A DNA stretch of 64,000 bases, from contig DAIOEN010000009.1 of assembly GCA_036746235.1 (NCBI GenBank), forward strand, positions 1 through 64,000, given 5' to 3'. Positions within the stretch are counted from its first letter, which is position 1. Each line of letters opens with the position of its first letter. The translations under genes were made by a program, and so were the position numbers. This DNA is from CALARM01 sp036746235 (GTDB taxonomy: Bacteria; Vulcanimicrobiota; SpSt-956; JAKJGF01). The notes below the pieces were generated by a model, which saw nothing but the letters and a program-made list of their open reading frames with translations, had not been told where the DNA came from and ran no database searches. This document shows positions 17,306 to 25,954 of this stretch, piece by piece.

Positions 17306-18640
17306 ATGTTACATAAAATCTTAAATATATACAAACCGGCACCTCACAGTGAAAAGATTCCGCCTGATGAAGTGCCCCGTGAATATGAGCGTTACCGCAC
17401 TCAGATAATGGTTACCATCTTTATCGGTTATGCCGGTTATTATTTTGTCCGCCAGAATTTCTCCATGGCAAAGCAGTATTTAATCAATAACATGCACTAT
17501 ACCACAGGTGACGTAGGTATTATAGCTTCAGCTCTGACAATAGCTTACGGAATAAGCAAATTTGTCATGGGAAATGTGTCCGACCGTTCCAATCCGAGAT
17601 ATTTTATGGCTACAGGCCTTATACTTTCAGGAATTGTAAACCTTATTTTCGGTTTTCTCCCTTCTATTTACCTTATGATGGCCTTCTGGTTTTTAAACGG
17701 ATGGTTTCAGGGCATGGGATGGCCTCCATGCGGGAGAACCATTACTCACTGGTTTTCTGACCGTGAAAGAGGAACAAAAATGGCCATATGGAATCTTGCC
17801 CACAATGTGGGAGGAGGTACAGTCGGCCCCCTTGTAACTCTTGCACTTATGCTCTTTATATCCTGGAAAAGTATTTTCTATGCCCCCGGTATTCTGGCTA
17901 TTATTATAGGTATAGGAGTAATCATCTTTCTCCGTGATACTCCACAGTCTGTAGGGCTTCCTCCCATAGAGGAATATAAAGACGATTACCCTGAGACGGC
18001 TATTGATGACAGGGAAAGAGAATTATCCTCAAAAGAAATACTTATGAATTTTGTATTCAACAATAAATTTCTCTGGATTCTTGCACTGGCCAATGTATTT
18101 GTATATGTTGTCCGTTACGGTGTTGTAAACTGGTCTCCCATATATCTTACCGATGTCAAAGGCTGTACACCTGAACTGGCAAGATGGCAATTTTTAATAT
18201 TCGAATATGCAGGTATTCCCGGCATGTTACTTTCAGGCTGGGCAAGTGATAAAATCTTCCACGGAAGACGGGCTCCTATGTCAGTAATTTATATGATAAT
18301 AGTCACAGGAGCAGTGGTTCTTTACTGGCTCAATCCTCCCGGTCGTTTCTTCATAGACTCCATTACTTTATTTGCTATAGGATTTCTAATCTACGGGCCT
18401 GTTATGCTTATAGGTATTGCAGCAGTAGATATTGTTCCCAAAAAAGCAGCAGGCACTGCAGCAGGTTTTACAGGTCTATTCGGTTATCTGGGAGCTACTG
18501 TTGCAGAAGCAGGTATAGGGAAAGTCGTTCAGTATTATAACTGGACGGGAGGTTTTATAGTTTTAATTGCTTCTGCCTTACTGGCGATTGTGTTGCTATC
18601 TATGACCTGGAATGTTCATGACAGAAGTAAAGAACAGTGA
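17306..18640 (+). CDS. glpT: Glycerol-3-phosphate transporter
   Basis: A 444-residue organophosphate:phosphate antiporter of the major facilitator superfamily, exchanging external G3P for internal phosphate. Similarity to E. coli GlpT is visible throughout: IYKPAPH at the N-terminus, GYAGYYFVRQNF, KFVMGNVSDRSNPR, WFQGMGWPPCGRT, HNVGGG, RDTPQSVGLPPIEEYK, FEYAGIPG and KKAAGTAAGFTGLFGYLG. Twelve membrane helices are expected. The substrate Arg residues (VRQNF and VRYGVVNWSP) are present. It supplies G3P to GlpABC encoded elsewhere in the window. Its TGA stop is the first heptamer of a repeat array. The TATAAT box so close to the ATG suggests a leaderless message. Confidence 0.95.
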   Translation: MLHKILNIYKPAPHSEKIPPDEVPREYERYRTQIMVTIFIGYAGYYFVRQNFSMAKQYLINNMHYTTGDVGIIASALTIAYGISKFVMGNVSDRSNPRYFMATGLILSGIVNLIFGFLPSIYLMMAFWFLNGWFQGMGWPPCGRTITHWFSDRERGTKMAIWNLAHNVGGGTVGPLVTLALMLFISWKSIFYAPGILAIIIGIGVIIFLRDTPQSVGLPPIEEYKDDYPETAIDDRERELSSKEILMNFVFNNKFLWILALANVFVYVVRYGVVNWSPIYLTDVKGCTPELARWQFLIFEYAGIPGMLLSGWASDKIFHGRRAPMSVIYMIIVTGAVVLYWLNPPGRFFIDSITLFAIGFLIYGPVMLIGIAAVDIVPKKAAGTAAGFTGLFGYLGATVAEAGIGKVVQYYNWTGGFIVLIASALLAIVLLSMTWNVHDRSKEQ

Positions 18641-18662
18641 GTGGTGAGCAGTGAATAGTGAG
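18635..18662 (+). repeat. Heptamer array, 4 units, bridging two genes
   Basis: Units CAGTGAG, TGGTGAG, CAGTGAA, TAGTGAG. The first contains the glpT stop codon (TGA 18638-18640). The third contains the GTG start of the next gene (18651), so the array encodes the end of one protein and the first residues of the next. Confidence 0.85.
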
Positions 18663-19295
18663 AAATCCTCAGGATTTATAATTCAGAGTTTTATCATCCT
18701 CTTTTTAGTAATTATAATCATACCTGTTTTATCCCAGTCACAGGACGAATTAATAGCAGAAGGTAACAAACTATTTGCAAAAGGTAAATATGAAGAAGCC
18801 ATACAGTGTTACAATAAGGCAATAGAAATTTACCCATATTCTGCCGATGCCTGGAGATATAAAGGAGACAGTCTTTATTTTCAGAGAAAATACAGAGAAG
18901 CAATTCTCTGTTATGATAAAACCCTGGAAATAGATGATAAATATTTCTTCGCCTGTCTGAATAAAGGTCTTTCTTATTATTATCTTATAGAATATAAAGA
19001 GGCAATTAAATGGTACGACAGGGCAATAGAAATTAACCCTGCTTATACAAAAACCTGGATTAATAAAGGCATAGCTCTTGCACAGATGAAAAAATACGAT
19101 GATGCAATCTACTGTTATAACAGAGCTATAGAACTGGACGCTAAATGTAAAGATGCCTGGAATTATAAAGGCCTTGCTTTATTTAAACAGAAAAAGTATG
19201 AAGAAGCAATTTTATGTTATAATGAAGCCCTCATGCTCGACCCGGACAACAAGGAATTCAAATATAATAAAGAAAAGGCTCTTAAGGCGTTAACT

Positions 19296-19301
<6 letters not shown>
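18651..19301 (+). CDS. Secreted TPR-repeat protein
   Basis: A 216-residue protein with an N-terminal hydrophobic signal (SGFIIQSFIILFLVIIIIPV, then LSQSQ) followed by five TPR units (DELIAEGNKLFAKGKYEEAI, NKAIEIYPYSADAW and so on). It is probably periplasmic or anchored by the uncleaved signal. The only usable start is a GTG inside the heptamer repeat array after glpT, with the repeat itself (GGTGAG) 5-6 bp upstream as possible ribosome site. It is likely cotranscribed with glpT. The stop codon TGA again falls in a heptamer-like run. Confidence 0.82.
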
Positions 19302-19332
<31 letters not shown>

Positions 19333-19348
19333 GTTTACCTTAAACTAC

Positions 19349-19369
19349 TTCACTGATTACTGGTCACTG
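19349..19369 (-). repeat. Heptamer array, 3 units, containing a stop codon
   Basis: Minus-strand units CAGTGAC, CAGTAAT, CAGTGAA. The first supplies the last codon (CAG, Gln) and stop (TGA) of the peptide-binding protein gene. Confidence 0.85.
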
Positions 19370-21118
19370 GTATTCCGCCGGCTTCAACATACCCTTAACC
19401 ATCATCGTACAATAAAGACTCTCCACTCCGCCAGGCGCTGCTCCCCATATTTTATCATCTGCTTTCGGCCACCCTGTTATCCTTTTACCGTCAAGAGTAA
19501 AAATGATTATCCTTTTCTCATAACATGTAAGAAAAGGAAGATATTCATTTGTAACACAGGACAGAGTGCTTACTATTTCATCTCTTCTTTTCGGCCCCAT
19601 CGCCTGATTAAGTTCTTCCGCCAGTTTTTCCGTATCTATTTCCCTGCCCTTATAGTTTATTTTCGGTGTAAGTCCTGAAGCTTTTCCTATAATAGATCCT
19701 TTATAATAAAAACGATTCAATGATATGGAAGGATGTCCGTATTTTGAAAGCTGGGCCCCATTTTCTGCTGCAAGGTCAAAATTTCCTTCCTGTAATATTG
19801 TTGCGTAAAGATCAATAGGAATAACCCTGATCTGTGCCGGAATACCGAATTTAGTAAGCTGTGCAGAAGATGCTTCTGCAAGTAAAATCAAATCATTAAG
19901 ACCGGCAGGAGAAACTATTTCCAGATTTATATCTTTCCCGCCAGGTGTTAACCATACATTTCTTTTATCATCTTTTTTATATCCCGATTCAAGAAGGATT
20001 TTTTCTGCTTTCTCCTGATTATAGTCATACCTGGTAAGATCCTTATAAAAATCTTCCTGGAGCCAATCTTTTCGGAAGGATTTCGGGATACCGAAACTGT
20101 AATCATCAACTGTTTCTCCGTAACTGTAAGCTACCTGTCTTACCATATCTCTGTTTATAATATGGGCTATGGCTTTACGGAAATTCAAATCCTGTACAGG
20201 ATATTTTCTGCAGTTATAAATGAGTCCGAATTCACTCATATCATAGGGAGTAATAAGAGTAGTTCCAGGATTTCTTTTTAAAATTTCCTGTGCCACATCA
20301 TAGGGACATGCAGGAGCAACAGCATCCATCTCCCCTGCCATAAGGTATGACCATACAACTTCATTACTTCCCCATCTCATAATTCTGATTTTCTTTATAT
20401 GCACATTCTGTACTTCATAATATTGTTCATATCTGTCAAGTAAGATATCGGAAGATGTAACTTTACCTATTTTAAATGGCCCTGTTCCTATGGGGAGAGA
20501 AGGATGGTATTTATAAAGAATTTCTCTTACTTTCTGTGATTCTTTATGATATTCCAGGAGTGCTTTTGCATCCTTTTTATTTATATGTTTCTCTTTCTCC
20601 CTCAGATCGGGAATTAAATCTGCCCATTGACCGAAAATATGATGGGGTGATGTAATTGTTTCCGTAAGAACACGAATGTTATTGACAGGAGAATCCTTAT
20701 TCCATTTAAATATTACTGTTGTGTCATCAGGACATTCTATATCCTTAAGGTTACGCCATACCTCCCAGTTTTTTAAATATCCTGTATAAAAGGTACTTTT
20801 TACATCGCGGGAAGTAAATCTCTGACTGTCATGCCATGTAACACCATGTTTTAATTTTACGGTAAGGGTAAGAGGGCCTTCTGTAAAGGATTCTCCGAGG
20901 CGCGGAATATACTCTTTTTCAGTCGGGATATAAACAAATAAAGGTTCATGAACAAATGGTCCTGCCACTCCGACTCCTCCGGGAGCCCACGGGTTTCCAT
21001 GATAGGCAGGAGGAATATCCCAGTTCCCTGCCGTATAGAATACACCTTTTTCTGCTACTTTTTCAGTACAGCCCGAACATATAAATAAAATTATAAAGAG
21101 AAGTAAATTTTTTATCAT
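19364..21118 (-). CDS. Peptide-binding lipoprotein of an ABC importer
   Basis: A 584-residue family 5 solute-binding protein (OppA/DppA type), which binds peptides or similar ligands outside the inner membrane and delivers them to an ABC permease. The signal MIKNLLLFIILFICSGC carries a lipobox-like end (CSGC), so it is probably lipid-anchored. Family features include FVHEPLFVYIPTEKEYIPRL, LTVKLKHGVTWHDSQRFTSR, FKIGKVTSSDILLDRYEQYY and NLRKAIAHI-like NFRKAIAHIINRDMV. No permease or ATPase gene is adjacent; DppB/C/D/F at 39-45 kb lack a binding protein and are the obvious candidates. The stop codon lies in a heptamer array. Confidence 0.92.
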   Translation of the reverse strand: MIKNLLLFIILFICSGCTEKVAEKGVFYTAGNWDIPPAYHGNPWAPGGVGVAGPFVHEPLFVYIPTEKEYIPRLGESFTEGPLTLTVKLKHGVTWHDSQRFTSRDVKSTFYTGYLKNWEVWRNLKDIECPDDTTVIFKWNKDSPVNNIRVLTETITSPHHIFGQWADLIPDLREKEKHINKKDAKALLEYHKESQKVREILYKYHPSLPIGTGPFKIGKVTSSDILLDRYEQYYEVQNVHIKKIRIMRWGSNEVVWSYLMAGEMDAVAPACPYDVAQEILKRNPGTTLITPYDMSEFGLIYNCRKYPVQDLNFRKAIAHIINRDMVRQVAYSYGETVDDYSFGIPKSFRKDWLQEDFYKDLTRYDYNQEKAEKILLESGYKKDDKRNVWLTPGGKDINLEIVSPAGLNDLILLAEASSAQLTKFGIPAQIRVIPIDLYATILQEGNFDLAAENGAQLSKYGHPSISLNRFYYKGSIIGKASGLTPKINYKGREIDTEKLAEELNQAMGPKRRDEIVSTLSCVTNEYLPFLTCYEKRIIIFTLDGKRITGWPKADDKIWGAAPGGVESLYCTMMVKGMLKPAEYQ

Positions 21119-21172
21119 AATGAAAATTCCTGTTATGTAAAATTACAATGCGTAATGTGCCGGCATAGCCAT

Positions 21173-21200
21173 ACATTACGCATCACGCATCACACATTAC
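21173..21200 (-). repeat. Heptamer array, 4 units
   Basis: Units ACATTAC, GCATCAC, GCATCAC, ACATTAC followed by G, a variant with CAT in place of CGT. It lies between the amino acid permease and peptide-binding protein genes. Confidence 0.75.
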
Positions 21201-21243
21201 GAAGAATTATAATCATCTCAGTAAGTATAATCTCCATCCTCGC

Positions 21244-21257
21244 GTTACGCGTTACTT
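21244..21257 (-). repeat. Heptamer pair containing permease stop codon
   Basis: On the minus strand AAGTAAC, GCGTAAC then GCGAGG. The TAA in the first unit is the stop codon of the amino acid permease gene. Confidence 0.75.
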
Positions 21258-23108
21258 CTTATCTTCCATACTTATATGTACAATCTTCCATCCCATAGGA
21301 GATAACTGCATAACCATTTTCAAACACTTCTCTTCACCGGGAACTTCCATAAGAAATTCTGCTTTATCAAGTCCCGGTATTGGTTTCTTGAGAAGATGCA
21401 AAGGTTTTCCTCCATTTTTATTCACACATTCGATATAGAGTTCTATAGATTTGTCAGGTTCTTTACATTCGGAACTTATATATTTTTTTATTTTTTCCTT
21501 TCCGTCCGGTGCGGCAATAAGGGTGTCTATCCTTTCATAAACAGTTATAGAAGAGCCCAGAAAATACCCTATATACCATGTAACAAACATAATGGACATT
21601 ACCAGAGGTATGAGAAATTTTAAATTTGCCTTCAATGATATGCCGAAAGCTGGTTTCTCTTTATTAAGACTGCTGTTTCTGACACCGTAGATGAAATAAA
21701 TAAGAAGTCCCAGTAAAAGCCAGTAAACAAATCTTATCCATGTCAGAAGAGGCAGCTGTATCATGAGATATATACAGGTAACGGTTCCAAGGGCCGGTAT
21801 AAGCGGGACAAGGGGACATTTAAAAGGTCTGTGACGTTCAGGGTCTTTATAACGAAGAATGATGACACCGACACAGACAAGTACAAAAGCAAAAAGTGTA
21901 CCTATATTACAGAGTTCCACTACTTCATTGATATTTGCAAAGGCGGAGAAAAGAGCTACGAGGACACCTGTAAGTATTGTAGTAACATAGGGGGTCTGAT
22001 ATTTCGGATGAACACCTGCAAAAAATTTCGGTAATAATCCGTCTCTTGACATAGAGAAAAATATTCTGGGCTGGCCCATCTGAAAAACCAGCAGCACTGC
22101 CGCCATAGCCACAACGGCGCCGAAGGATATTATACCTGCCGCCCAGTGCATACCTCTCAGACTGAAAGCTTCTGCCAGCGGATCACCTGTGCCAAGCTGT
22201 GCATAGGGAACCATTCCAGTAAGCACAAGGGCTATCAATATATAAACAATGGTGCAGATAATCAGAGAACCCATCATACCTATAGGGAGATCCCTGCTGG
22301 GATTTTTTGCTTCTTCTGCCGTAGTGGAAACTGCATCAAAACCAATATAGGCAAAGAATATAAGAGCAGAACCGGTAAAGACACCCTGCCATCCGTTCGG
22401 CATAAAAGGATGCCAGTTTGCAGGCTGTATAAATTTTATACCTACTATGATAAAGAAAAGCAATATAAGAAGCTTTAATCCTACAAAAACATTATTCATT
22501 GCAGAAGATTCTTTAATACCCACTACAAGAACAAATGTTATAAACATAACTACAAGGAATGCAGGGAGATTACACATAAGAGGAACAGAACCTATATGGG
22601 GAGCCTGTGAAAGAACGGCAGGGTTTGCGAGGCCATCTCTGTAATTGGTAGCAAGCCATAGAGGAAAATGAATGCCCAGTCCTTCCAGAAGCTGGACAAA
22701 ATAATCACTCCATGAAATAGCAACAGCCACATTCCCCACTGCATATTCAATAATAAGATCCCATCCTATTATCCATGCAATGACCTCTCCCAGAGTAGCA
22801 TAAGAATAGGTATAGGCAGAGCCTGATATAGGAATAAGAGAGGCAAATTCTGCATAACATAAAGCTGTAAAGGCACAGCATATGGCAGTTATTATAAAGG
22901 ATATCATTATGGCAGGCCCTGCACCTAAATGGGCTGCTCCTCCTGCTGTAGCGGAGCCGATTGTAGCAAATATACCTGCTCCTATAATTGCTCCCACACC
23001 GAGGGCAATAAGATCTACAGGGCCGAGAGCTCTTTTCAGTTTATGTTCCTGTGCCTCTGATTCCTGAAGAATCATATTCAGATTTTTTGTTTTAAAAATA
23101 TTTGACAT
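21252..23108 (-). CDS. Amino acid permease (APC family) with extra C-terminal domain
   Basis: A 618-residue amino acid transporter of the APC superfamily, CAT-like. Seen are LKRALGPVDLIALGVGAIIG (start of helix 1), GAGPAIMISFIITAICCAFT, CYAEFASLIPISGSAYTYSY, FFAYIGFDAVSTTAEEAKNP and FFSMSRDGLLPKFF, all family hallmarks. About twelve helices end near residue 500, followed by a membrane helix (LIPLVMSIMFVTWYIGYFLG) and a soluble tail of about 100 residues absent from ordinary CAT-type carriers. The tail resembles small NTF2-like domains in composition, which is a guess. A strong ribosome site (GGAGGT) precedes the start. The stop codon comes from a heptamer repeat. Confidence 0.9.
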   Translation of the reverse strand: MSNIFKTKNLNMILQESEAQEHKLKRALGPVDLIALGVGAIIGAGIFATIGSATAGGAAHLGAGPAIMISFIITAICCAFTALCYAEFASLIPISGSAYTYSYATLGEVIAWIIGWDLIIEYAVGNVAVAISWSDYFVQLLEGLGIHFPLWLATNYRDGLANPAVLSQAPHIGSVPLMCNLPAFLVVMFITFVLVVGIKESSAMNNVFVGLKLLILLFFIIVGIKFIQPANWHPFMPNGWQGVFTGSALIFFAYIGFDAVSTTAEEAKNPSRDLPIGMMGSLIICTIVYILIALVLTGMVPYAQLGTGDPLAEAFSLRGMHWAAGIISFGAVVAMAAVLLVFQMGQPRIFFSMSRDGLLPKFFAGVHPKYQTPYVTTILTGVLVALFSAFANINEVVELCNIGTLFAFVLVCVGVIILRYKDPERHRPFKCPLVPLIPALGTVTCIYLMIQLPLLTWIRFVYWLLLGLLIYFIYGVRNSSLNKEKPAFGISLKANLKFLIPLVMSIMFVTWYIGYFLGSSITVYERIDTLIAAPDGKEKIKKYISSECKEPDKSIELYIECVNKNGGKPLHLLKKPIPGLDKAEFLMEVPGEEKCLKMVMQLSPMGWKIVHISMEDKK

Positions 23109-23342
23109 ATAACCTCCAATGTTTTTTAAATTTTGTATAATTCTCTTCTGATATGAGTTATTTTTATAACATTCCGTAGATTCTTTATTTTCCTATGGGA
23201 ATATTTATAGATTCTTACTAAGAAATTATAATTCTTTTTAGAAAAAACAAAATCCTTCAATAATAGGATTTATTTACATTTATTTTGAAATTTATTTTAT
23301 GGATCTAATTACCGCTCCAGGTAAATTAGTAACCATTTTATC

Positions 23343-23485
23343 AGCCTCTGCCTGACAGGCTCTTACGAAGAAAAATAATTTGCCTTATATAATTTGTTTT
23401 ACAGACAATAAATTAACCCTTATTTGATTTTTTATACTATAGAAAAAACGAATTTTTCTTCTCCAGAGCCTGCCAGGCAAAGGCT
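23343..23485. mobile_element. Possible REPIN/MITE-like inverted-repeat element
   Basis: Left end AGCCTCTGCCTGACAGGCTC and right end (reverse complement) AGCCTTTGCCTGGCAGGCTC are inverted copies, with GAAGAAAAAT also shared just inside. Each end can form its own small hairpin (GCCTG-N-CAGGC). The element lies within a repeat that is uninterrupted at 25913-25950 and is flanked by ACCATTTTA and ACCCTTTTA, which look like a 9-bp target duplication with one change. No transposase is encoded. Confidence 0.6.
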
Positions 23486-23620
23486 TTTTATGGATACCCT
23501 TTTACCTGTTACGGTACTAAGGATAAGTTTTTCATACAAATATTATAATAAATAACTTACCATAAATAAAATATATCCTTTATGAGTAACATGTTTGATA
23601 ATTGTGTCGATAAATAATGA

Positions 23621-23650
23621 AAAAAGAGTCTGTCGAAACAGACTCTTTTT
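23621..23650 (-). terminator. Rho-independent terminator of the gene at 23670
   Basis: An 11-13-bp stem (AAAGAGTCTG / CAGACTCTTT) with a short TTTCGA loop followed on the minus strand by a T run. It is nearly symmetrical and could also act on the plus strand. Confidence 0.85.
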
Positions 23651-23669
23651 GCCAACCTGATTATGATTA

Positions 23670-24680
23670 CTAATTATTACACCATTTCATCAATAAAGCG
23701 TAAGCTTTATTCTGTTCACTTGTATTTACTTCTTTTGCTGAAAGTTTTAATTCTTTCGCAGGTCCACGGCTTGATTTTGCAATAGCTCCTACTGCCTGAA
23801 GACAGAAGATATCGCCTTTACCCATCTTCTCCATAAGAAGAGGAATAACACTTCCTCCCATTTTTACTATTTCCTGGAAGGATTCTGTTTTACAATAATC
23901 GGCAGGATTGGCAGACATACGGACTTTCGGATTTTTCTGGAACTGCTGCCATGAAGCATAAAGGCCCTCAAATTTTTTCCTGATTTCCGGCTTTACCTCA
24001 AGGACTTTTTCTCTAAGTGCAAGTTTTACATCATCAGACAATCCCTTCAAATTATTTGCCATCACAGCAGGTTCACTTACCTTCGTATAGAAAGTATCAG
24101 GTTTTCCATAAATTTCTCCCTGAAGTTCATCGAAACCATGCTGTATTCTTGCTTCCCCTCCGCATTTACTCTCCCATCTCGGGCCGTGGCCGGGGCCTGA
24201 TATACTTCCATGAGTAATACCCTGATCATTACTCCATCTGGCCAGTTCGCCTTTTTCGGCACGTACAAATCCGCGGGAAGCGTAGAATTTGTCAAAAGCT
24301 TTATCTTCTGAAAGGTTAGGATACATTTGAGGAGGCCATACCCATTGATCTGTTATACCTCCACTCCAGGCAATACAGTTGTATTGAGGTGTTGCCTCAT
24401 CTGTTACTACGGCTTTATCCACATCGAGTACCGGAAAATACTCATGAAATCTGACTTTTTCGTCTTTTGTCATAGGACGTTCAAGTCTTTCTAATTTAGT
24501 TCCGTCTTCAGAAATTTTTGTTCCTGACAGAGTTTTCTGAAGTTCTTTCATTAAATCTGCATCCAGTTTACCGGGAGCAGAAGTTTTCTGGAAAGAATCA
24601 GGAACTTCTTCTTTTGCAGGAGCCTTAACAACAGGCTGGCCGGTTGTTAAGACTTTGCTTTCCACACTGTTAATATTCAT
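23670..24680 (-). CDS. Unknown protein with NCxAW-type domain and shared N-terminal tag
   Basis: A 336-residue protein without a classical signal peptide. Residues 1-50 are polar and resemble the N-termini of the proteins at 25032, 33559 and 46803 (MNINSVESK ... VPDSF). Near residue 96 begins YNCIAWSGGITDQWVWPP, then GITHGSIS, RWESKCGGEARIQHGFDEL and IYGKPDTFY. The Cys and His spacing suggests a papain-like or related hydrolase core and resembles a family of unknown function (DUF7689, from memory). Residues 235-330 look helical, HEAT-like. It has a good sigma70 promoter at 24728-24756 and a terminator at 23621. It diverges from 25032. Confidence 0.75.
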   Translation of the reverse strand: MNINSVESKVLTTGQPVVKAPAKEEVPDSFQKTSAPGKLDADLMKELQKTLSGTKISEDGTKLERLERPMTKDEKVRFHEYFPVLDVDKAVVTDEATPQYNCIAWSGGITDQWVWPPQMYPNLSEDKAFDKFYASRGFVRAEKGELARWSNDQGITHGSISGPGHGPRWESKCGGEARIQHGFDELQGEIYGKPDTFYTKVSEPAVMANNLKGLSDDVKLALREKVLEVKPEIRKKFEGLYASWQQFQKNPKVRMSANPADYCKTESFQEIVKMGGSVIPLLMEKMGKGDIFCLQAVGAIAKSSRGPAKELKLSAKEVNTSEQNKAYALLMKWCNN

Positions 24681-24727
24681 AAAAAATCCTCTCTCTCCGA
24701 AAGAATAATTCGAGATTACACTTTAAT

Positions 24728-24756
24728 ATATTAGAAGAATATTATAGTTATGTCAA
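24728..24756 (-). promoter_or_regulatory. Sigma70-type promoter of the gene at 23670
   Basis: TTGACA (24756-24751), exactly 17 bp, TAATAT (24733-24728) on the minus strand, about 50 bp before the ATG. Confidence 0.7.
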
Positions 24757-24765
24757 TAATATTAA

Positions 24766-24773
24766 TGTTAACA
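24766..24773. promoter_or_regulatory. TGTTAACA site upstream of the 23670 promoter
   Basis: A perfect 8-bp palindrome located 10 bp upstream of the TTGACA box of the leftward gene. The same word occurs at 24860 and 33473, and TGTTACCA occurs twice at 46717-46735. Confidence 0.45.
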
Positions 24774-24859
24774 ATTGGTAAACAAAAAATCAAAAATTTT
24801 TTTAATTCATTTAATGAATATTCTTCAAAAATATAAAATTTGATTTTAAATTTACATTT

Positions 24860-24867
24860 TGTTAACA
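24860..24867. promoter_or_regulatory. TGTTAACA site upstream of the 25032 promoter
   Basis: A perfect palindrome, 18 bp upstream of the TTGAGA box of the rightward gene. Confidence 0.45.
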
Positions 24868-24885
24868 TATTTCTTTATAATTATA

Positions 24886-24914
24886 TTGAGAAAAATATTT
24901 CCTTATAATATAAT
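24886..24914 (+). promoter_or_regulatory. Sigma70-type promoter of the gene at 25032
   Basis: TTGAGA (24886-24891), exactly 17 bp, TATAAT (24909-24914). Start of transcription near 24921 would give a leader of about 110 nt ending in a clear ribosome site (AGGAGG at 25017-25022). Confidence 0.7.
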
Positions 24915-25031
24915 CAGAGTGAGAGAATTTAATATTATATAGATTAAAGATTACACAGTAATATAGAAAAATCTGGAAGAGATTAATTTGTTTCATTGAA
25001 GAAATAGATTAAAATCAGGAGGTTAATTTTC

Positions 25032-25835
25032 ATGAAGATTACTAATGTAAATAATAATTATGATAAAGGTCCTTTAAAACAAAAAGATACTTCTGAAAAA
25101 CCGTCTGCCGAACCGGCAGACAGTGTGCATATTAACGGAGAAATTACAGTAAAGGAATTACTGGAATCAGACGCTTTGAAGAATTTAATTGCCAATGTGG
25201 CAGGCAAACTCAAACCTGGAGATAAGTATGTAATTTCAACAGGTGGGACAGAAATACTGTCAGCAGAGAATAAAGCTCCCACAATAGCACAGAAGATAAG
25301 AGAAGGGGGCGAAGAAATTGGGAAATTACTGGGCAAAACCATAAAGGCACCGGCTGTAGAGTTTGCCCATGTTATTAAAGAAGATAAATCGTCTGCCTTC
25401 AAGCTGGCAGTAGCTCTGGCAAAAGAACAGACCCTATTTGCACCACCGGCTGGTATAGCTCCAATGGTTGATAATATTTTACATCCTGTCATAAGAAGTG
25501 TGGGAACAGTTATTGATGGTGTCAAGGTATATAAAACATATAAAAACAGGAATGCCGAAATTTCAGATAAAGTAATAGATACAGTGCATCTGGCAACAGA
25601 TGTTATAGGTATGACAGGTATAGTCATGGGGTGGGTTTCAGGCGGGACTCTGGCCACAGTATTAAACGCAGTCGGTTATGCAGGTGACCTTGCATCCCTC
25701 GGCTATCATGGCATGAGGTACTTCGAGAAAAAGGGCGATGCAGAAGCCACAGCAGAACCTCAGGGAGGTACCACTACAGGAACAACGGATCCAAAACCTC
25801 CTGAAGTAACTACTCCTGTTACAGTGAAACCGTAA
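25032..25835 (+). CDS. Unknown protein with shared N-terminal tag
   Basis: A 267-residue protein that I do not recognise. Residues 1-40 are polar (MKITNVNNNYDKG, then PADSVHINGE), like the proteins at 23670, 33559 and 46803. The middle (about 100-235) is moderately hydrophobic and helical, with Gly/Ala/Val-rich stretches such as VIGMTGIVMGWVSGGTLATV, VLNAVGYAGDLASLGYHG and FAPPAGIAPMVDNILHPVI, which could insert into or associate with a membrane. The C-terminus is a Pro/Thr-rich tail. A strong AGGAGG ribosome site, its own promoter and a terminator show it is a single-gene unit. The layout could suit a secreted effector or toxin, but this is inference. Confidence 0.7.
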   Translation: MKITNVNNNYDKGPLKQKDTSEKPSAEPADSVHINGEITVKELLESDALKNLIANVAGKLKPGDKYVISTGGTEILSAENKAPTIAQKIREGGEEIGKLLGKTIKAPAVEFAHVIKEDKSSAFKLAVALAKEQTLFAPPAGIAPMVDNILHPVIRSVGTVIDGVKVYKTYKNRNAEISDKVIDTVHLATDVIGMTGIVMGWVSGGTLATVLNAVGYAGDLASLGYHGMRYFEKKGDAEATAEPQGGTTTGTTDPKPPEVTTPVTVKP

Positions 25836-25851
25836 AGAGAATTTTCCATTT

Positions 25852-25893
25852 AAATCAGGCCGGTTTTCTTGACTGGCCTGATTTATTTTACCT
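25852..25893 (+). terminator. Rho-independent terminator of the gene at 25032
   Basis: Stem AAATCAGGCC / GGCCTGATTT with a 13-nt loop, followed by ATTTTA. Confidence 0.85.
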
Positions 25894-25912
25894 GTAAAAA
25901 ATTCAGTAACTC

Positions 25913-25950
25913 TCCAGGTAAGTTAGTAACCATTTTACCTGTTACGGTAA
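25913..25950. repeat. Uninterrupted copy of the split repeat at 23316
   Basis: TCCAGGTAAGTTAGTAACCA then TTTTACCTGTTACGGTAA. Its two halves are found at 23316-23340 and 23501-23517, separated by the inverted-repeat element. It is partly palindromic (CAGGTAA / TTACCTG). Confidence 0.65.
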
Positions 25951-25954
25951 TCAG

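Larger units (their letters stand above)
23109..23669. other. Intergenic region with a split repeat and hairpin element
   Basis: No gene. It contains a short repeat (23316-23340 plus 23496-23517) interrupted by an element with paired inverted ends (23343-23485), AT-rich DNA, and the terminator at 23621. Confidence 0.65.
24681..25031. other. Divergent promoter region
   Basis: AT-rich region between two divergent genes of the shared N-terminal family. It contains a promoter for each gene, a TGTTAACA site near each promoter, and a roughly 110-nt leader before 25032. No open frame is convincing. Confidence 0.65.

Noticed and set aside
25058..25657. 199-codon minus-strand frame opposite the gene at 25032
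   Set aside because: It is antisense to a gene with promoter, AGGAGG and terminator. It starts within that gene and has no signal of its own.
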